Below are positions 8,671 through 16,224 of a DNA stretch of 64,000 nucleotides, piece by piece. The notes under the pieces were generated by a model. The model was not told where the DNA came from. It made no database searches and was given only the letters and a program-made list of their open reading frames with translations. The number at the start of each line of letters is the position of its first letter. Positions within the stretch are counted from its first letter, which is position 1. The stretch is taken from positions 2,481,501-2,545,500 of the forward strand of contig NC_021191.1 of assembly GCF_000389965.1 (NCBI RefSeq), written 5' to 3'. This DNA comes from Actinoplanes sp. N902-109 (GTDB taxonomy: Bacteria; Actinomycetota; Actinomycetes; Mycobacteriales; Micromonosporaceae). A program made the translations under genes and the position numbers.

Positions 8671-9374
8671 TCAGATCTCGAAGAGCGAAGGCTGGCCGAT
8701 CACCCAGGCCGCCAGGTCATCGGGCCGGTGGGACAGATCGCATGCACCGATGCTTTCCATGATCGCCTCGGCGAGCAGCGGAACCTCTCGCGCACGCCGG
8801 CCGCCCAACGTGCAGTGCGCGGCGTTCGCCAGCACGGTGTCGGGCGACCGCCAGCCCGCATCGTCCGGCATCAGCAGACACTCGGCCAGTTCGGCGAGCA
8901 TCGCCGGGTCCGGCTCGGTTCGGATCCGGGCCAGGCCGACGAGTGCGCTGCGATGCACGAACCGGTCCGGGTGGTCGCGCCACCGGCTGACCGATGCCAC
9001 GAGCGACTCCGTGCCCGGCCACCCGGTCTCCCCGGCGGTGAGGCAGACGCGCGCCGCGATGTCGGGCTCCTCCTCCAGGCGTAGCCGCTCGGCGAGCCTC
9101 GGCGCCAGCACGACCCCGTCCCCGGGAAGAACCCGAGCAGCGTCGCCATGCCGATGCGCAGGTCCGGGTCGTCGTCACCGAGAAGATCGAGGTACGTCGG
9201 CAGGGCCGCGCGCAGTGCGACCCGGGCAGCGGCCTCGGCGGGATCCGTCGTGAGCCCGCCGGAGTCACCGGCGTCCTGCCGCGCGGACTTTCGGCGGATC
9301 CCGAAGGCGGAACGTGCCGCGGCAAGATCCGCCAAGGCCGGAAGCGCATTCCAGTCGATCGGCTGCGGGTCCAC
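8671..9374 (-). pseudogene. HEAT-repeat protein gene interrupted by a one-base frameshift
   Basis: Two overlapping minus-strand frames join into one protein. Reading from ATG 9374 gives MDPQPIDWNALPALADL and on to IGMATLLGFFPG; sense then continues in another frame as DGVVLAPRLAERLRLEEEPDIAARV through to PSLFEI at 8671. One extra base in the short C run at 9120-9123 would restore a single frame of about 234 residues. The repeated Ala/Leu-rich helix pairs (LGDDDPDLRIGMATLLG, HRSALVGLARIRTEPD) are HEAT-like, suggesting a protein-interaction scaffold. It is either a recent pseudogene or a sequencing error. Confidence 0.75.
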
Positions 9375-9447
9375 GCCGGTCCTTCGTTCGGGGGGATACC
9401 GCCGGTTTCCGGTTCGGTGGCGCGGGCCCCGGGGTAACGGCGTCGCG

Positions 9448-9636
9448 ATGAGGTACAGGACAATTGTTGCAATGCTGCTGATGCTGGTCGCTACCGGGCT
9501 GGTGCTGTTCGTGTTTCCCCGGCCCGATCATGCGGTGGCCCGCACCGGCATGGCGCTGATGGTGCTCGGGGCCGTCGTGGCGAGCGTCGGAATGGTGCTC
9601 GACAAGCGGGGGCGGGTCACTTCGCGGCGGCAATGA
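9448..9636 (+). CDS. 62-residue two-span membrane protein
   Basis: The peptide MRYRTIVAMLLMLVATGLVLFVF begins with a hydrophobic helix, followed by a short loop (PRPDHAVART), a second helix (GMALMVLGAVVASVGMVL) and a basic tail (DKRGRVTSRRQ). The ATG at 9448 is chosen as the last one before the first helix; no clear Shine-Dalgarno is seen. Its 3' end overlaps the convergent MarR-type gene by 20 bases. Function unknown. Confidence 0.5.
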   Translation: MRYRTIVAMLLMLVATGLVLFVFPRPDHAVARTGMALMVLGAVVASVGMVLDKRGRVTSRRQ

Positions 9637-10057
9637 CCCTGGTCAGCGCGGCGTGCAGGGACTTCAGCTCGTCGAGGGGCAGGCCCAGCCGGTCCACCAC
9701 GGCGGGCGGGATCCTCAGCGCTTCCTCGCGCAGGGCCTGCCCCTTGGGCGTGAGCGTCACGGCAAGGCTGCGCTCGTCGTTCTGGTCGCGTTCCCGGCGG
9801 AGGTAGCCGATCGATTCCAGCCGCTTCAGCAATGGTGAGAGGGTGCCCGGATCCAATTGCAGCAGCGCGCTCAATTTTCGTACGGACAACGGGGCGTGCT
9901 GCCACAACGCGAGCATGACCAGGTATTGGGGGTGGGTCAGCCCCATCGGCTCGAGCAGCGGCCGGTAGACCGCCACCACGCCGCGCGCCGCCACCGACAG
10001 GGCGAAGCAGACCTGTTGTTCCAGTTCCAGGGGGTCGATGTCGACCGCGTCACTCAT
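9617..10057 (-). CDS. MarR/OhrR-like redox-sensing regulator
   Basis: A 146-residue MarR protein. The N-terminal LEQQVCFALSVAARGV places a Cys where OhrR regulators carry their peroxide-sensing cysteine (consensus around QLCFALY), and the winged helix reads LSVRKLSALLQLDPGTLSPLLKRLESIGYLRRER with wing DERSLAVTLT. It would sense organic hydroperoxide and release DNA. The ATG at 10057 has GGAGGAG upstream; an in-frame ATG at 10141 would include the operator region. No ohr peroxidase gene is adjacent, so the target is unclear. Confidence 0.8.
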   Translation of the reverse strand: MSDAVDIDPLELEQQVCFALSVAARGVVAVYRPLLEPMGLTHPQYLVMLALWQHAPLSVRKLSALLQLDPGTLSPLLKRLESIGYLRRERDQNDERSLAVTLTPKGQALREEALRIPPAVVDRLGLPLDELKSLHAALTRVIAAAK

Positions 10058-10095
10058 GTCTTGGTTCTCCTCCGCTGCGCACGCTACTCTAGCAA

Positions 10096-10117
10096 CCGTT
10101 GGTGCACCAACCATTGG
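10096..10117. promoter_or_regulatory. palindromic operator candidate for the OhrR-like regulator
   Basis: A perfect 12-base palindrome, ttggtgcaccaa, lies at 10099-10110. It overlaps a second imperfect one, ccaaccattgg at 10107-10117, giving a series of TTGG/CCAA half-sites about 40 bases upstream of the regulator start. Autoregulation is the simplest reading. Confidence 0.6.
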
Positions 10118-10118
10118 T

Positions 10119-10182
10119 GTGGCAATCAACGTGGGTGGCAATCGACGTGGGTGGCAATCGACTGGCGTGGCGATCGGTGCGG
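10119..10182. repeat. four tandem copies of a 16-bp repeat
   Basis: Consecutive 16-base units start at 10119, 10135, 10151 and 10167. The first three share gtggcaatc followed by a or g and then ac; the fourth is more diverged. The array fills the space between the operator palindrome and the ribosome binding site of the next small gene. A role as extra binding sites or simple slippage is possible. Confidence 0.75.
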
Positions 10183-10194
10183 GAGGGACGGGTC

Positions 10195-10389
10195 ATGGCG
10201 AAGGATGTCCGCGAGGGCGGATTCCTCTGGAACTGGATCTACAAGTACTGGGCCGGCCCCGCGTCGGTGAACGGCGCCATCGAGGGCGTCACGCAGGAGG
10301 CCCGCGACGCCTGGAAGCGGGACCTCGAGGAGCGCAAGCGCTACAGCCGCGAGCAACGCGCTCGCAAGCAAGCGGCCCGGAGAGGCTGA
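10195..10389 (+). CDS. 64-residue conserved-looking cytoplasmic protein
   Basis: GGGAGGG lies seven bases before the ATG, a strong ribosome binding site that sets this start over an in-frame ATG at 10099. The protein begins MAKDVREGGFLWNWIYKYW and ends in a highly charged helix (ARDAWKRDLEERKRYSREQRARKQAARRG). The charged C-terminal half could bind nucleic acid or another protein. I do not recognise the family. Confidence 0.65.
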   Translation: MAKDVREGGFLWNWIYKYWAGPASVNGAIEGVTQEARDAWKRDLEERKRYSREQRARKQAARRG

Positions 10390-10408
10390 TCCCGCCACCC
10401 TGACCGGC

Positions 10409-10414
10409 TAGGGT
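10409..10414 (+). promoter_or_regulatory. -10 box of a leaderless promoter
   Basis: TAGGGT is followed by six bases and then the GTG of the NUDIX gene at 10421, with no Shine-Dalgarno sequence. Confidence 0.55.
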
Positions 10415-10420
10415 CGCGGC

Positions 10421-10933
10421 GTGCCCGCATCTGATTACGTCAAGGACCTGCGCGCCAAGGTCGGCCACGAACTGATCATGTTCCCCTCGGTCAGCGCGGT
10501 GGTCCTCAACGACCGCGGCGAGATCCTGCTCGGTCAGCGCAGCGACAACCTTCGCTGGTCGCTGCCCGCGGGCCTGATGGACCCCGGCGAACAGCCGGCC
10601 GAGGCCATCGCCCGCGAGGTCCTGGAGGAAACCGCCGTGCAGATCACGGTGGAACGCCTGGCCGGCGTGGTGCTGCACGAGGTCGTCTACGGGAACGGCG
10701 ACCGGTGCCACATGGTCAACATGTGGTTCCGCTGCCACGCGCTCGGTGGCGAAGCCCGCGTCAACGACTCCGAGTCGGTCGCGGTGGGCTGGTTCGCCCT
10801 GGACGCCCTGCCCCCGGATCTGAACCCCTTCTCCCACCACCGCATCCGCACCGCCCTCGACGACACCCTCCCCGCCTGGTTCGCCCAGCCCGGCGAGCTC
10901 CCACCCGGCATCGCCCAGCCCGCCGGCACCTGA
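10421..10933 (+). CDS. NUDIX hydrolase
   Basis: A 170-residue NUDIX protein. The Nudix box GLMDPGEQPAEAIAREVLEETAV (about 48-70) retains the REVxEE metal-binding core; the final conserved Gly is Ala. It would hydrolyse a nucleoside diphosphate linked to another moiety; the substrate is not evident. The C-terminal tail is Pro-rich (LPAWFAQPGELPPGIAQPAGT). The GTG start follows a TAGGGT box by six bases. Confidence 0.85.
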   Translation: MPASDYVKDLRAKVGHELIMFPSVSAVVLNDRGEILLGQRSDNLRWSLPAGLMDPGEQPAEAIAREVLEETAVQITVERLAGVVLHEVVYGNGDRCHMVNMWFRCHALGGEARVNDSESVAVGWFALDALPPDLNPFSHHRIRTALDDTLPAWFAQPGELPPGIAQPAGT

Positions 10934-11029
10934 CCCGCCCGCGCGCGACGGCACGGTCCCGCGCCCAGCCGGGCCGTCCGCACTCGGCGTCCGCGCTCGG
11001 GGCCGTCCGCGTCCGGACCGCCTGCGCGC

Positions 11030-11093
11030 GAGACCGCCGGCACGCGGGACCGCCGGCACGCGGGACCGCCGGCACGCGAGGCCGCTCGCACGC
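11030..11093. repeat. tandem 16-bp GC-rich repeats in a convergent intergenic region
   Basis: Units of gggaccgccggcacgc recur at 11030, 11046 and 11062, with a degenerate fourth at 11078 and traces of similar sequence on both sides. They lie between the ends of the NUDIX and response-regulator genes. No coding sequence is recognised from 10934 to 11123. Confidence 0.75.
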
Positions 11094-11123
11094 GGACCGC
11101 CCGCGCCCGTCGAGGTGGCCGGG

Positions 11124-11810
11124 TCAGCTGAGCCAGCCGGGCCGGATCAGCCCCGCCTCGTACGCGAGGACGACCAGCTGAGCGCGATCGCGGGCACCGA
11201 GCTTGAGCATCGTCCGGCTGACGTGGGTCTTCGCCGTGGCCGGACTGATCACCAGCCGGGCGGCGATCTCGTCGTTGGACAGGCCCTCGCCGACCAGCAC
11301 CATCACCTCGCGCTCGCGGTCGGTGAGCTGGCCGAGCCGCTGCTCGATGCCGGCCGGCGGGGTGGCGGAACGCCCGCGCGCACCGGGGGTGGCGAACTCG
11401 CCGATCACCCGCCGGGTCACGCTGGGCGACAGCAGCGCATCACCCGCGGCCACGGCCCGGATGCCGCGCAGCAGGTCGACCGGCTCGGTGTCCTTGACCA
11501 GGAAGCCCGACGCCCCCGTGCGCAGCGCCTCGAACACGTACTCGTCCAGCTCGAACGTGGTCAGGATGACCACCCGGGTGCCGGCCAGGGTGGCGTCCGC
11601 GGCGATCCGGCGGGTGGCCTCCAGCCCGTCGACGCCCGGCATGCGGATGTCCATCAGCACGACATCGGGCAGCGTGCGTACGGCCGCCCGCACCGCTTCC
11701 AGCCCGTCCCCGGCCTCGGCCACCACCTCGAGGTCGGGCTCGGCGTCGATCAACGCCCGGAACCCGGCCCGCACCAGCGCCTGGTCGTCAGCGAGCAACA
11801 CCTTGATCAT
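11124..11810 (-). CDS. NarL/LuxR-family response regulator
   Basis: A 228-residue response regulator. The receiver domain (about 1-120) has the acidic pair DD (residues 8-9), phospho-acceptor Asp in VVLMDIRMPGVDG (about 54), Thr in VVILTTFE and Lys in FLVKDTEP. The C-terminal LuxR helix-turn-helix (about 160-225) reads LTDREREVMVLVGEGLSNDEIAARLVISPATAKTHVSR. Its ATG overlaps the kinase stop as ATGA, so the pair is translationally coupled. Target genes are unknown. Confidence 0.93.
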   Translation of the reverse strand: MIKVLLADDQALVRAGFRALIDAEPDLEVVAEAGDGLEAVRAAVRTLPDVVLMDIRMPGVDGLEATRRIAADATLAGTRVVILTTFELDEYVFEALRTGASGFLVKDTEPVDLLRGIRAVAAGDALLSPSVTRRVIGEFATPGARGRSATPPAGIEQRLGQLTDREREVMVLVGEGLSNDEIAARLVISPATAKTHVSRTMLKLGARDRAQLVVLAYEAGLIRPGWLS

Positions 11811-13090
11811 GCAACCTCCTCACCGTCGCGGCTCGCCCCGGCCGGGTGGCGCCCGGTGGGATCGATGGGCAGCAGCGCCTCGACCAGGTAGCCGCCCTCC
11901 GGCCGCGGGCCCGCCCGCAGCGTGCCACCCAGTGTCTCGGCCCGGGCGCGCATGCCGGCGATCCCGGTGCCCGCGCTGCTCCCGTCGTCGGTCGCCGCCG
12001 GCCGTGCGGTGCCGTCGTTGCACACGGACAGGCACAGCTCGGCGGGGGTGAAAGCGATCGCGACCCGCACCGAGCTCGCGAGGGCGTGGCGGCGGACATT
12101 GGTGAGGGCCTCCTGCACGATGCGATAGGCCGCGCGGTCGACCTCGGACGGCAGGGGCCTCCGCTCCCCGGTGATGTCGACTGTGACGGGGAATCCGGCG
12201 TCCGAGGTGAGATCGGAGAGCCGGTCGAGGCCCAGAGCGGGTTGCCGGGGCGCCGCCTCCTGGTCGGGGCGCAGGGCATCGAGCACCGCCCGTACCTCGC
12301 GCAGGGCCTCGGCGCTGGCCGTCTTGATCGTGGTCAACGCCTCGCGGGCCTGCTCGGGACGGCTTTCCATCAGGTGCAGCCCCACGCCGGCCTGCACGTT
12401 GATCAGCGACAGGTGGTGGCCCAGCACGTCGTGCAGCTCCCGGGCGATCCGCAAGCGCTCGTCGGAGGCCTGGCGTTTCTCCTGTTCCTCGTGAGCGCGG
12501 GCGCGCTCGGTGGCCGTACGGCTCAGCTCGCGCAGATAGGCCGCACGGGACCGGCTCGCCTCACCGATGAACATGGTCAGCAGCAACCCCAGGGCGGTCA
12601 GGATGGCGATGCGCAGGCTGGCGCGCGAGGCCTCGCCGACGCCCAGCGGCTCGGCCAGGAACCACGTGACCGTGAGATAGCCGAGGTAACCGGCGGCTGC
12701 GATCGGCGCTGCCGCCCGGCCCCGGCCCGCCTTGACCGCCGCGTGCAGCGCGATCACCGGGGCCACGGCGAACGTCCAGCTCGGCGGCAGCATGGTCGCG
12801 TACCCGATGCTGGCAGCCGCGGCGAGGATCAGCACCAGCAGGTGGGCACGGCGGCGCCACATCAGCGCGAGCGGGCCGATGAACAGCAGGACGACGGCTA
12901 TGACGTCGGCCGGGTGGGCGAGGGCTGCGGCCTCCTTGGCGTTGCCGAACAGATGGAAACCGAGTGCGATGAAGGCGGGCGCCGCGGCCCTGTCGTGCGG
13001 CCGGCGGCGCCTGGGTGGGAAAGGCCCGGACGGGTGTCGCCCCGGCGGGAAGGGCCCCGCGGGGAACGGTCCGGACGGGTACGGAGGCAC
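11807..13090 (-). CDS. sensor histidine kinase (HisKA_3, NarX/DesK type)
   Basis: A 427-residue membrane kinase. The first 35 residues are an unusual Pro/Gly/Phe-rich repeat (PSGPFPAGPFPPGRHPSGPF). About five transmembrane helices follow (about 36-190). The HisKA_3 dimerisation helix contains ERLRIARELHDVLGHHLSLINV with the phospho-accepting His, and the ATPase domain has ALTNVRRHA (N box) and GTGIAGMRARAETLGG (G box). The GTG at 13090 follows TAGCGT by six bases, supporting a leaderless start. The stimulus is unknown. Confidence 0.9.
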   Translation of the reverse strand: MPPYPSGPFPAGPFPPGRHPSGPFPPRRRRPHDRAAAPAFIALGFHLFGNAKEAAALAHPADVIAVVLLFIGPLALMWRRRAHLLVLILAAAASIGYATMLPPSWTFAVAPVIALHAAVKAGRGRAAAPIAAAGYLGYLTVTWFLAEPLGVGEASRASLRIAILTALGLLLTMFIGEASRSRAAYLRELSRTATERARAHEEQEKRQASDERLRIARELHDVLGHHLSLINVQAGVGLHLMESRPEQAREALTTIKTASAEALREVRAVLDALRPDQEAAPRQPALGLDRLSDLTSDAGFPVTVDITGERRPLPSEVDRAAYRIVQEALTNVRRHALASSVRVAIAFTPAELCLSVCNDGTARPAATDDGSSAGTGIAGMRARAETLGGTLRAGPRPEGGYLVEALLPIDPTGRHPAGASRDGEEVA

Positions 13091-13096
13091 GTCTCG

Positions 13097-13102
13097 ACGC
13101 TA
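13097..13102 (-). promoter_or_regulatory. -10 box of a leaderless promoter
   Basis: TAGCGT on the minus strand lies six bases before the GTG of the histidine kinase at 13090. Confidence 0.5.
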
Positions 13103-13296
13103 CGGCACCGCGGACCGGCCGACATCGGCCCCGGACCGTACTACCCCCGACGTAGCCGGGGCCTCCGGCGTACGACCGCTGAGGTAGCTGGGACGCCGGA
13201 ACTGCGCTCGGTGGCGCGTCCGGAAGTCAGTCCGGGGGCCGACGCCGGGCCGGTCCGGACGCCGGAGCATGGAGGCACACGTCCCAGGAGGTTCCG

Positions 13297-13734
13297 ATGA
13301 ACGACGCCACCTGGTCCGGGCCCCACCGGCTGCGGACCTCCGACAACGAACGCGAGCAGGTCGCCACGATCCTGCGTGCGGCCATGGCCGAGGGCCGGCT
13401 CACCCTGGAGGAGGGCGAGGAGCGGCTGGCCGGTGCCTATGCGGCGACGTTCCGCGACGAGCTCACGCCGTTGACCGCGGACCTGCCGCACGGCGGTCGG
13501 CAGGCGTTGCGGGAAACCCCGCAGGCGCGCGCCGCGACACGCCGTGAGGTGCGCCGGCACGTCAGCTTCGTGGCGGTCTTCGCCGCGTTCCTGACCGGCC
13601 TGTGGCTGCTGTCCGGGGCGCACTTCTTCTGGCCGGCGATTCCGCTGACCTTCCTGGTCATCGGCCTGGTCAGGCATATCCGGTACGGCCGGACGGGCCA
13701 TCGCTATCACCATTATCACCGCCTCGCGCCGTGA
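13297..13734 (+). CDS. DUF1707 domain protein with two membrane helices
   Basis: A 145-residue protein. The N-terminal DUF1707 domain (about 10-60) shows LRTSDNEREQVATILRAAMAEGRLTLEEGEERLAGAYAA, a pattern widespread in actinobacteria. Two hydrophobic helices follow (VSFVAVFAAFLTGLWLLSG and FWPAIPLTFLVIGLV), ending in a His/Arg-rich tail (RHIRYGRTGHRYHHYHR). AGGAGG lies about six bases before the ATG. The molecular role of the family is not known. Confidence 0.85.
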   Translation: MNDATWSGPHRLRTSDNEREQVATILRAAMAEGRLTLEEGEERLAGAYAATFRDELTPLTADLPHGGRQALRETPQARAATRREVRRHVSFVAVFAAFLTGLWLLSGAHFFWPAIPLTFLVIGLVRHIRYGRTGHRYHHYHRLAP

Positions 13735-13827
13735 TGTTGATCTCTCCACCATGGAGGCGGCGGTCGTTGCCCACCTTGTGCCCTGATGCGACAGTGGTGC
13801 CCCTATGGGGAGGGGTGGGCAACAAGC

Positions 13828-14652
13828 ATGATGGGTCCGTCGCACGCACTGTCGGGCGCGGCCGTCTGGCTCGCGGGAAGCTGGGCCCTCGATTTCTTCG
13901 CGGGGTACGAACAGAGCCCGCTGGCCGTGGCCATCGGAACGACGGTGTGCGCGGGTGGCGCGTTGCTGCCCGACCTCGACTTGTCCGGCAAGGTGACCCG
14001 CAACCAGGGCGGTGCCACGGTGGCCCGCACGTTCGGCGTGCTGTCGCTGTTCCTGGCGGAGGTGATCGAGAAGATCTCGCTGGGCATCTACACCGCGACA
14101 AAGCTGAGCCGCGACCCGCGGCGCAACAACGGGCACCGCACGTTCACCCACACGCTGCCGTTCGCCGCGCTGGTCGGCTGGGGCACGACGAGCCTCGCGA
14201 CGGCGTACGGGAAATGGGCGGTCGTGGGGATCGTCTTCTTCATGGCCGGGCTCGGGCTGCGGGGTCTGTTCGACGAGTGGGCCGAGCGCGCGGGGTGGGT
14301 GATCGTCACGCTGTCGGCTGCGGTGATCGCGTGGTTCACCGCCGCCAACCTGCCCGGCGAGCGCGGTTATCCGATGCTGGGCTTCGCGGTCGCGGTGGGC
14401 TGCGTGGTGCATCTGTTCGGTGACATGATCACCAAGAACGGGGTGCCGATCCTGTGGCCGATCCCGATCAACCGCCGGATGTGGCGGATGATCGGGATCC
14501 CGAACCGCATCGCGGTGCAGGTGGGCGGCAAGACCGAGACGGTGGTGCTGCGCACGATCTTCACTGTGATCGCGATCCTGGCCGTCGCCGGGATGTTCGC
14601 ACCCCACGTCTTGCACCAGTTCAACCTCGACAAGATCGCCGCCGAGCCGTAG
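13828..14652 (+). CDS. YdjM-type membrane-bound metal-dependent hydrolase
   Basis: A 274-residue integral membrane protein. It begins MMGPSHALSGAAVW with the conserved N-terminal His, has a DxD-type motif in GALLPDLDL (about 45), HRTFTHTLPFA (about 98) and VHLFGDMITKNGVPILWPI (about 200). These His/Asp clusters between transmembrane helices match the YdjM/LexA-regulated membrane hydrolase family. A G-rich purine tract about 14 bases upstream may be the ribosome site; the next codon is also ATG. The substrate is unknown. Confidence 0.82.
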   Translation: MMGPSHALSGAAVWLAGSWALDFFAGYEQSPLAVAIGTTVCAGGALLPDLDLSGKVTRNQGGATVARTFGVLSLFLAEVIEKISLGIYTATKLSRDPRRNNGHRTFTHTLPFAALVGWGTTSLATAYGKWAVVGIVFFMAGLGLRGLFDEWAERAGWVIVTLSAAVIAWFTAANLPGERGYPMLGFAVAVGCVVHLFGDMITKNGVPILWPIPINRRMWRMIGIPNRIAVQVGGKTETVVLRTIFTVIAILAVAGMFAPHVLHQFNLDKIAAEP

Positions 14653-14693
14653 AGCCGCCCGGCGCCCCGGAGCCGACAGCCGGCAGCCGGCGG

Positions 14694-15554
14694 CTAGGCG
14701 GCCAGGAGCTTGGTGATGTCGAGGTCGGCGTCGCTGGTGAAGTCGGTGGCGGCGCTGACCGGGGCCCAGGTGCGGGTCTCGGTGAGCCAGGCTTGCTCGG
14801 CGGCTTCGGTGATCCGGGCGGCGTCCGAGCCCAGCAGCAGACGCTGCGGAAGCTCGGGCAGGTCGGGCAGCTGCACCAGCAGGCGGGCGGCACGGGCCGG
14901 GTCGCCGGGCTCCTTGCCGACGGCCTCGGCGCGGTAGCGGTGCATGAAGCCGACGGATTCGCGGTAGTCGGGGCCCGATGCGGCGATGTCCATGGAGGCG
15001 CCACCCCAGTCGGTGCGGAACGATCCGGGTTCCACGATGACGGTGCGGATGCCGAGCGGTTCGACCTCCTTGGCCAGGGCCAGCGAGAAGCCTTCGACGC
15101 CGAACTTGGCTGCCTGGTAGGCGGCGATGCCCGCGCTGCCGCCCACCCGGCCGCCCACCGAGGAGATCTGCAGCAGCAGGCCGGAGCGCTGGGCGCGGAG
15201 CACCGGCAGCGCGGCCCTGGTCACGTTGACCACGCCGAAGAGGTTGGCTTCGATCTGGGCCCGGAAGACGTCGTCGGGCATCTCCTCGACCGGGGCGCTG
15301 TCGGCGTAACCGGCGTTGTTGACCACGACGTCGAGGCGGCCGAACTCCTTGACCGCCACGTCGACGGCGGCTCGGGCGGCGGCCGGGTCGGTCACGTCGA
15401 GTGCGACGGTGCGCACCTGCGGGCCGTCGAAGGGGAGGTGCGCGGGGCGGCGGGCGGTGGCGACGAGGTTGTCGCCGTTGGCCAGCACGGCGGTGGCGAT
15501 GGCGCGGCCGAGACCGCGGGAGGCGCCGGTGATGAGCCAGGTCCTGGTGGTCAT
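14694..15554 (-). CDS. short-chain dehydrogenase/reductase
   Basis: A 286-residue classical SDR. TGASRGLGRAIA (9-20) binds NAD(P), NNAGYAD is the structural NNAG motif, ISSVGG carries the catalytic Ser and YQAAKFGVEG (about 155) the catalytic Tyr and Lys. ARRP after the second strand suggests NADP(H) preference. The ATG overlaps the TetR stop as ATGA, so it is translated from the same mRNA and is probably under that repressor's control. Substrate unknown. Confidence 0.9.
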   Translation of the reverse strand: MTTRTWLITGASRGLGRAIATAVLANGDNLVATARRPAHLPFDGPQVRTVALDVTDPAAARAAVDVAVKEFGRLDVVVNNAGYADSAPVEEMPDDVFRAQIEANLFGVVNVTRAALPVLRAQRSGLLLQISSVGGRVGGSAGIAAYQAAKFGVEGFSLALAKEVEPLGIRTVIVEPGSFRTDWGGASMDIAASGPDYRESVGFMHRYRAEAVGKEPGDPARAARLLVQLPDLPELPQRLLLGSDAARITEAAEQAWLTETRTWAPVSAATDFTSDADLDITKLLAA

Positions 15555-16129
15555 GAGGGATCTCCTTGAACGGGGGAGACGAGCCGGCGGACCGCTTCGA
15601 CCACCGCGGCGCGGTGGCCGGCGATGGCGGCCCGGGGCATGGCGGTGGGGCTGCCGGGCATCCAGGCGCTGCTCAGCGCGAGGGTGAAGACCAGCAGGTC
15701 GGCGGGGCTGAAGGTGGCCGGCACCGCGCCCTGCTGCTGAGCCGCGGCGATGAGCTGGGCGTTGTGTTCCAGTGAGCTGTTGAGCTCCGCCGGGTTGCGT
15801 TTGTCCGCACCCTGTTCCATCCGGTGCCAGGTGGCCAGGCGCAGCTGGTGCGGATGGTCGAGCAGGTAGTCGAACAGGCGTCCGGCGTAGCCGGGCAGGT
15901 CGTCGGCGGTGAACGGCACCTCGGCCAGCAGCGTGCCGATGTGGGTGTCGAGCACCGCCTCGAACAGCCCTTCCTTGTTGCCGAAGTACGCATAGACCAG
16001 CGCCTTGTTGGCCTGGGCTGCCACGGCGATGCGTTCGATGCGCGCGCCGGCGATGCCGTGCGTGGCGAACTCGTCGGTGGCGGCTCGCAGCAGGCGGGCC
16101 TTGGTGGCTTCGGGATCGCGGGGGCTCAC
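15551..16129 (-). CDS. TetR-family repressor
   Basis: A 192-residue TetR protein. The N-terminal DNA-binding domain (about 8-55) reads ATKARLLRAATDEFATHGIAGARIERIAVAAQANKALVYAYFGNKEGLFEAVL; the C-terminal ligand domain is variable. The GTG start follows TACGCT by six bases, a leaderless arrangement that places the palindromic operator over the promoter. It heads the operon with the SDR, which is the likely repressed target. Confidence 0.9.
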   Translation of the reverse strand: MSPRDPEATKARLLRAATDEFATHGIAGARIERIAVAAQANKALVYAYFGNKEGLFEAVLDTHIGTLLAEVPFTADDLPGYAGRLFDYLLDHPHQLRLATWHRMEQGADKRNPAELNSSLEHNAQLIAAAQQQGAVPATFSPADLLVFTLALSSAWMPGSPTAMPRAAIAGHRAAVVEAVRRLVSPVQGDPS

Positions 16130-16135
16130 CGGGCC

Positions 16136-16141
16136 AGCGTA
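16136..16141 (-). promoter_or_regulatory. -10 box of the TetR/SDR operon
   Basis: TACGCT on the minus strand is six bases from the GTG at 16129 and abuts the operator palindrome. Confidence 0.55.
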
Positions 16142-16167
16142 ACTAACTAACCGTTTATTTAGTTAGT
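16142..16167. promoter_or_regulatory. TetR operator palindrome
   Basis: actaactaa (16142-16150) and ttagttagt (16159-16167) are perfect inverted arms separated by eight bases. The site covers the -35/-10 spacer of the TetR/SDR promoter and lies between the divergent TetR and glycoside hydrolase genes, as expected for autorepression. Confidence 0.8.
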
Positions 16168-16224
16168 GATGCTGCCCACCCGGATGTGATCAAACGGTCG
16201 ATGTCTTCGGTTAGAGTTCGAGAG

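Noticed and set aside
10119..10182. Possible CRISPR array
   Set aside because: The 16-base units are directly tandem with no spacers and no cas genes are nearby.
11030..11093. Possible CRISPR array
   Set aside because: Tandem units without spacers; simple GC-rich repeat.
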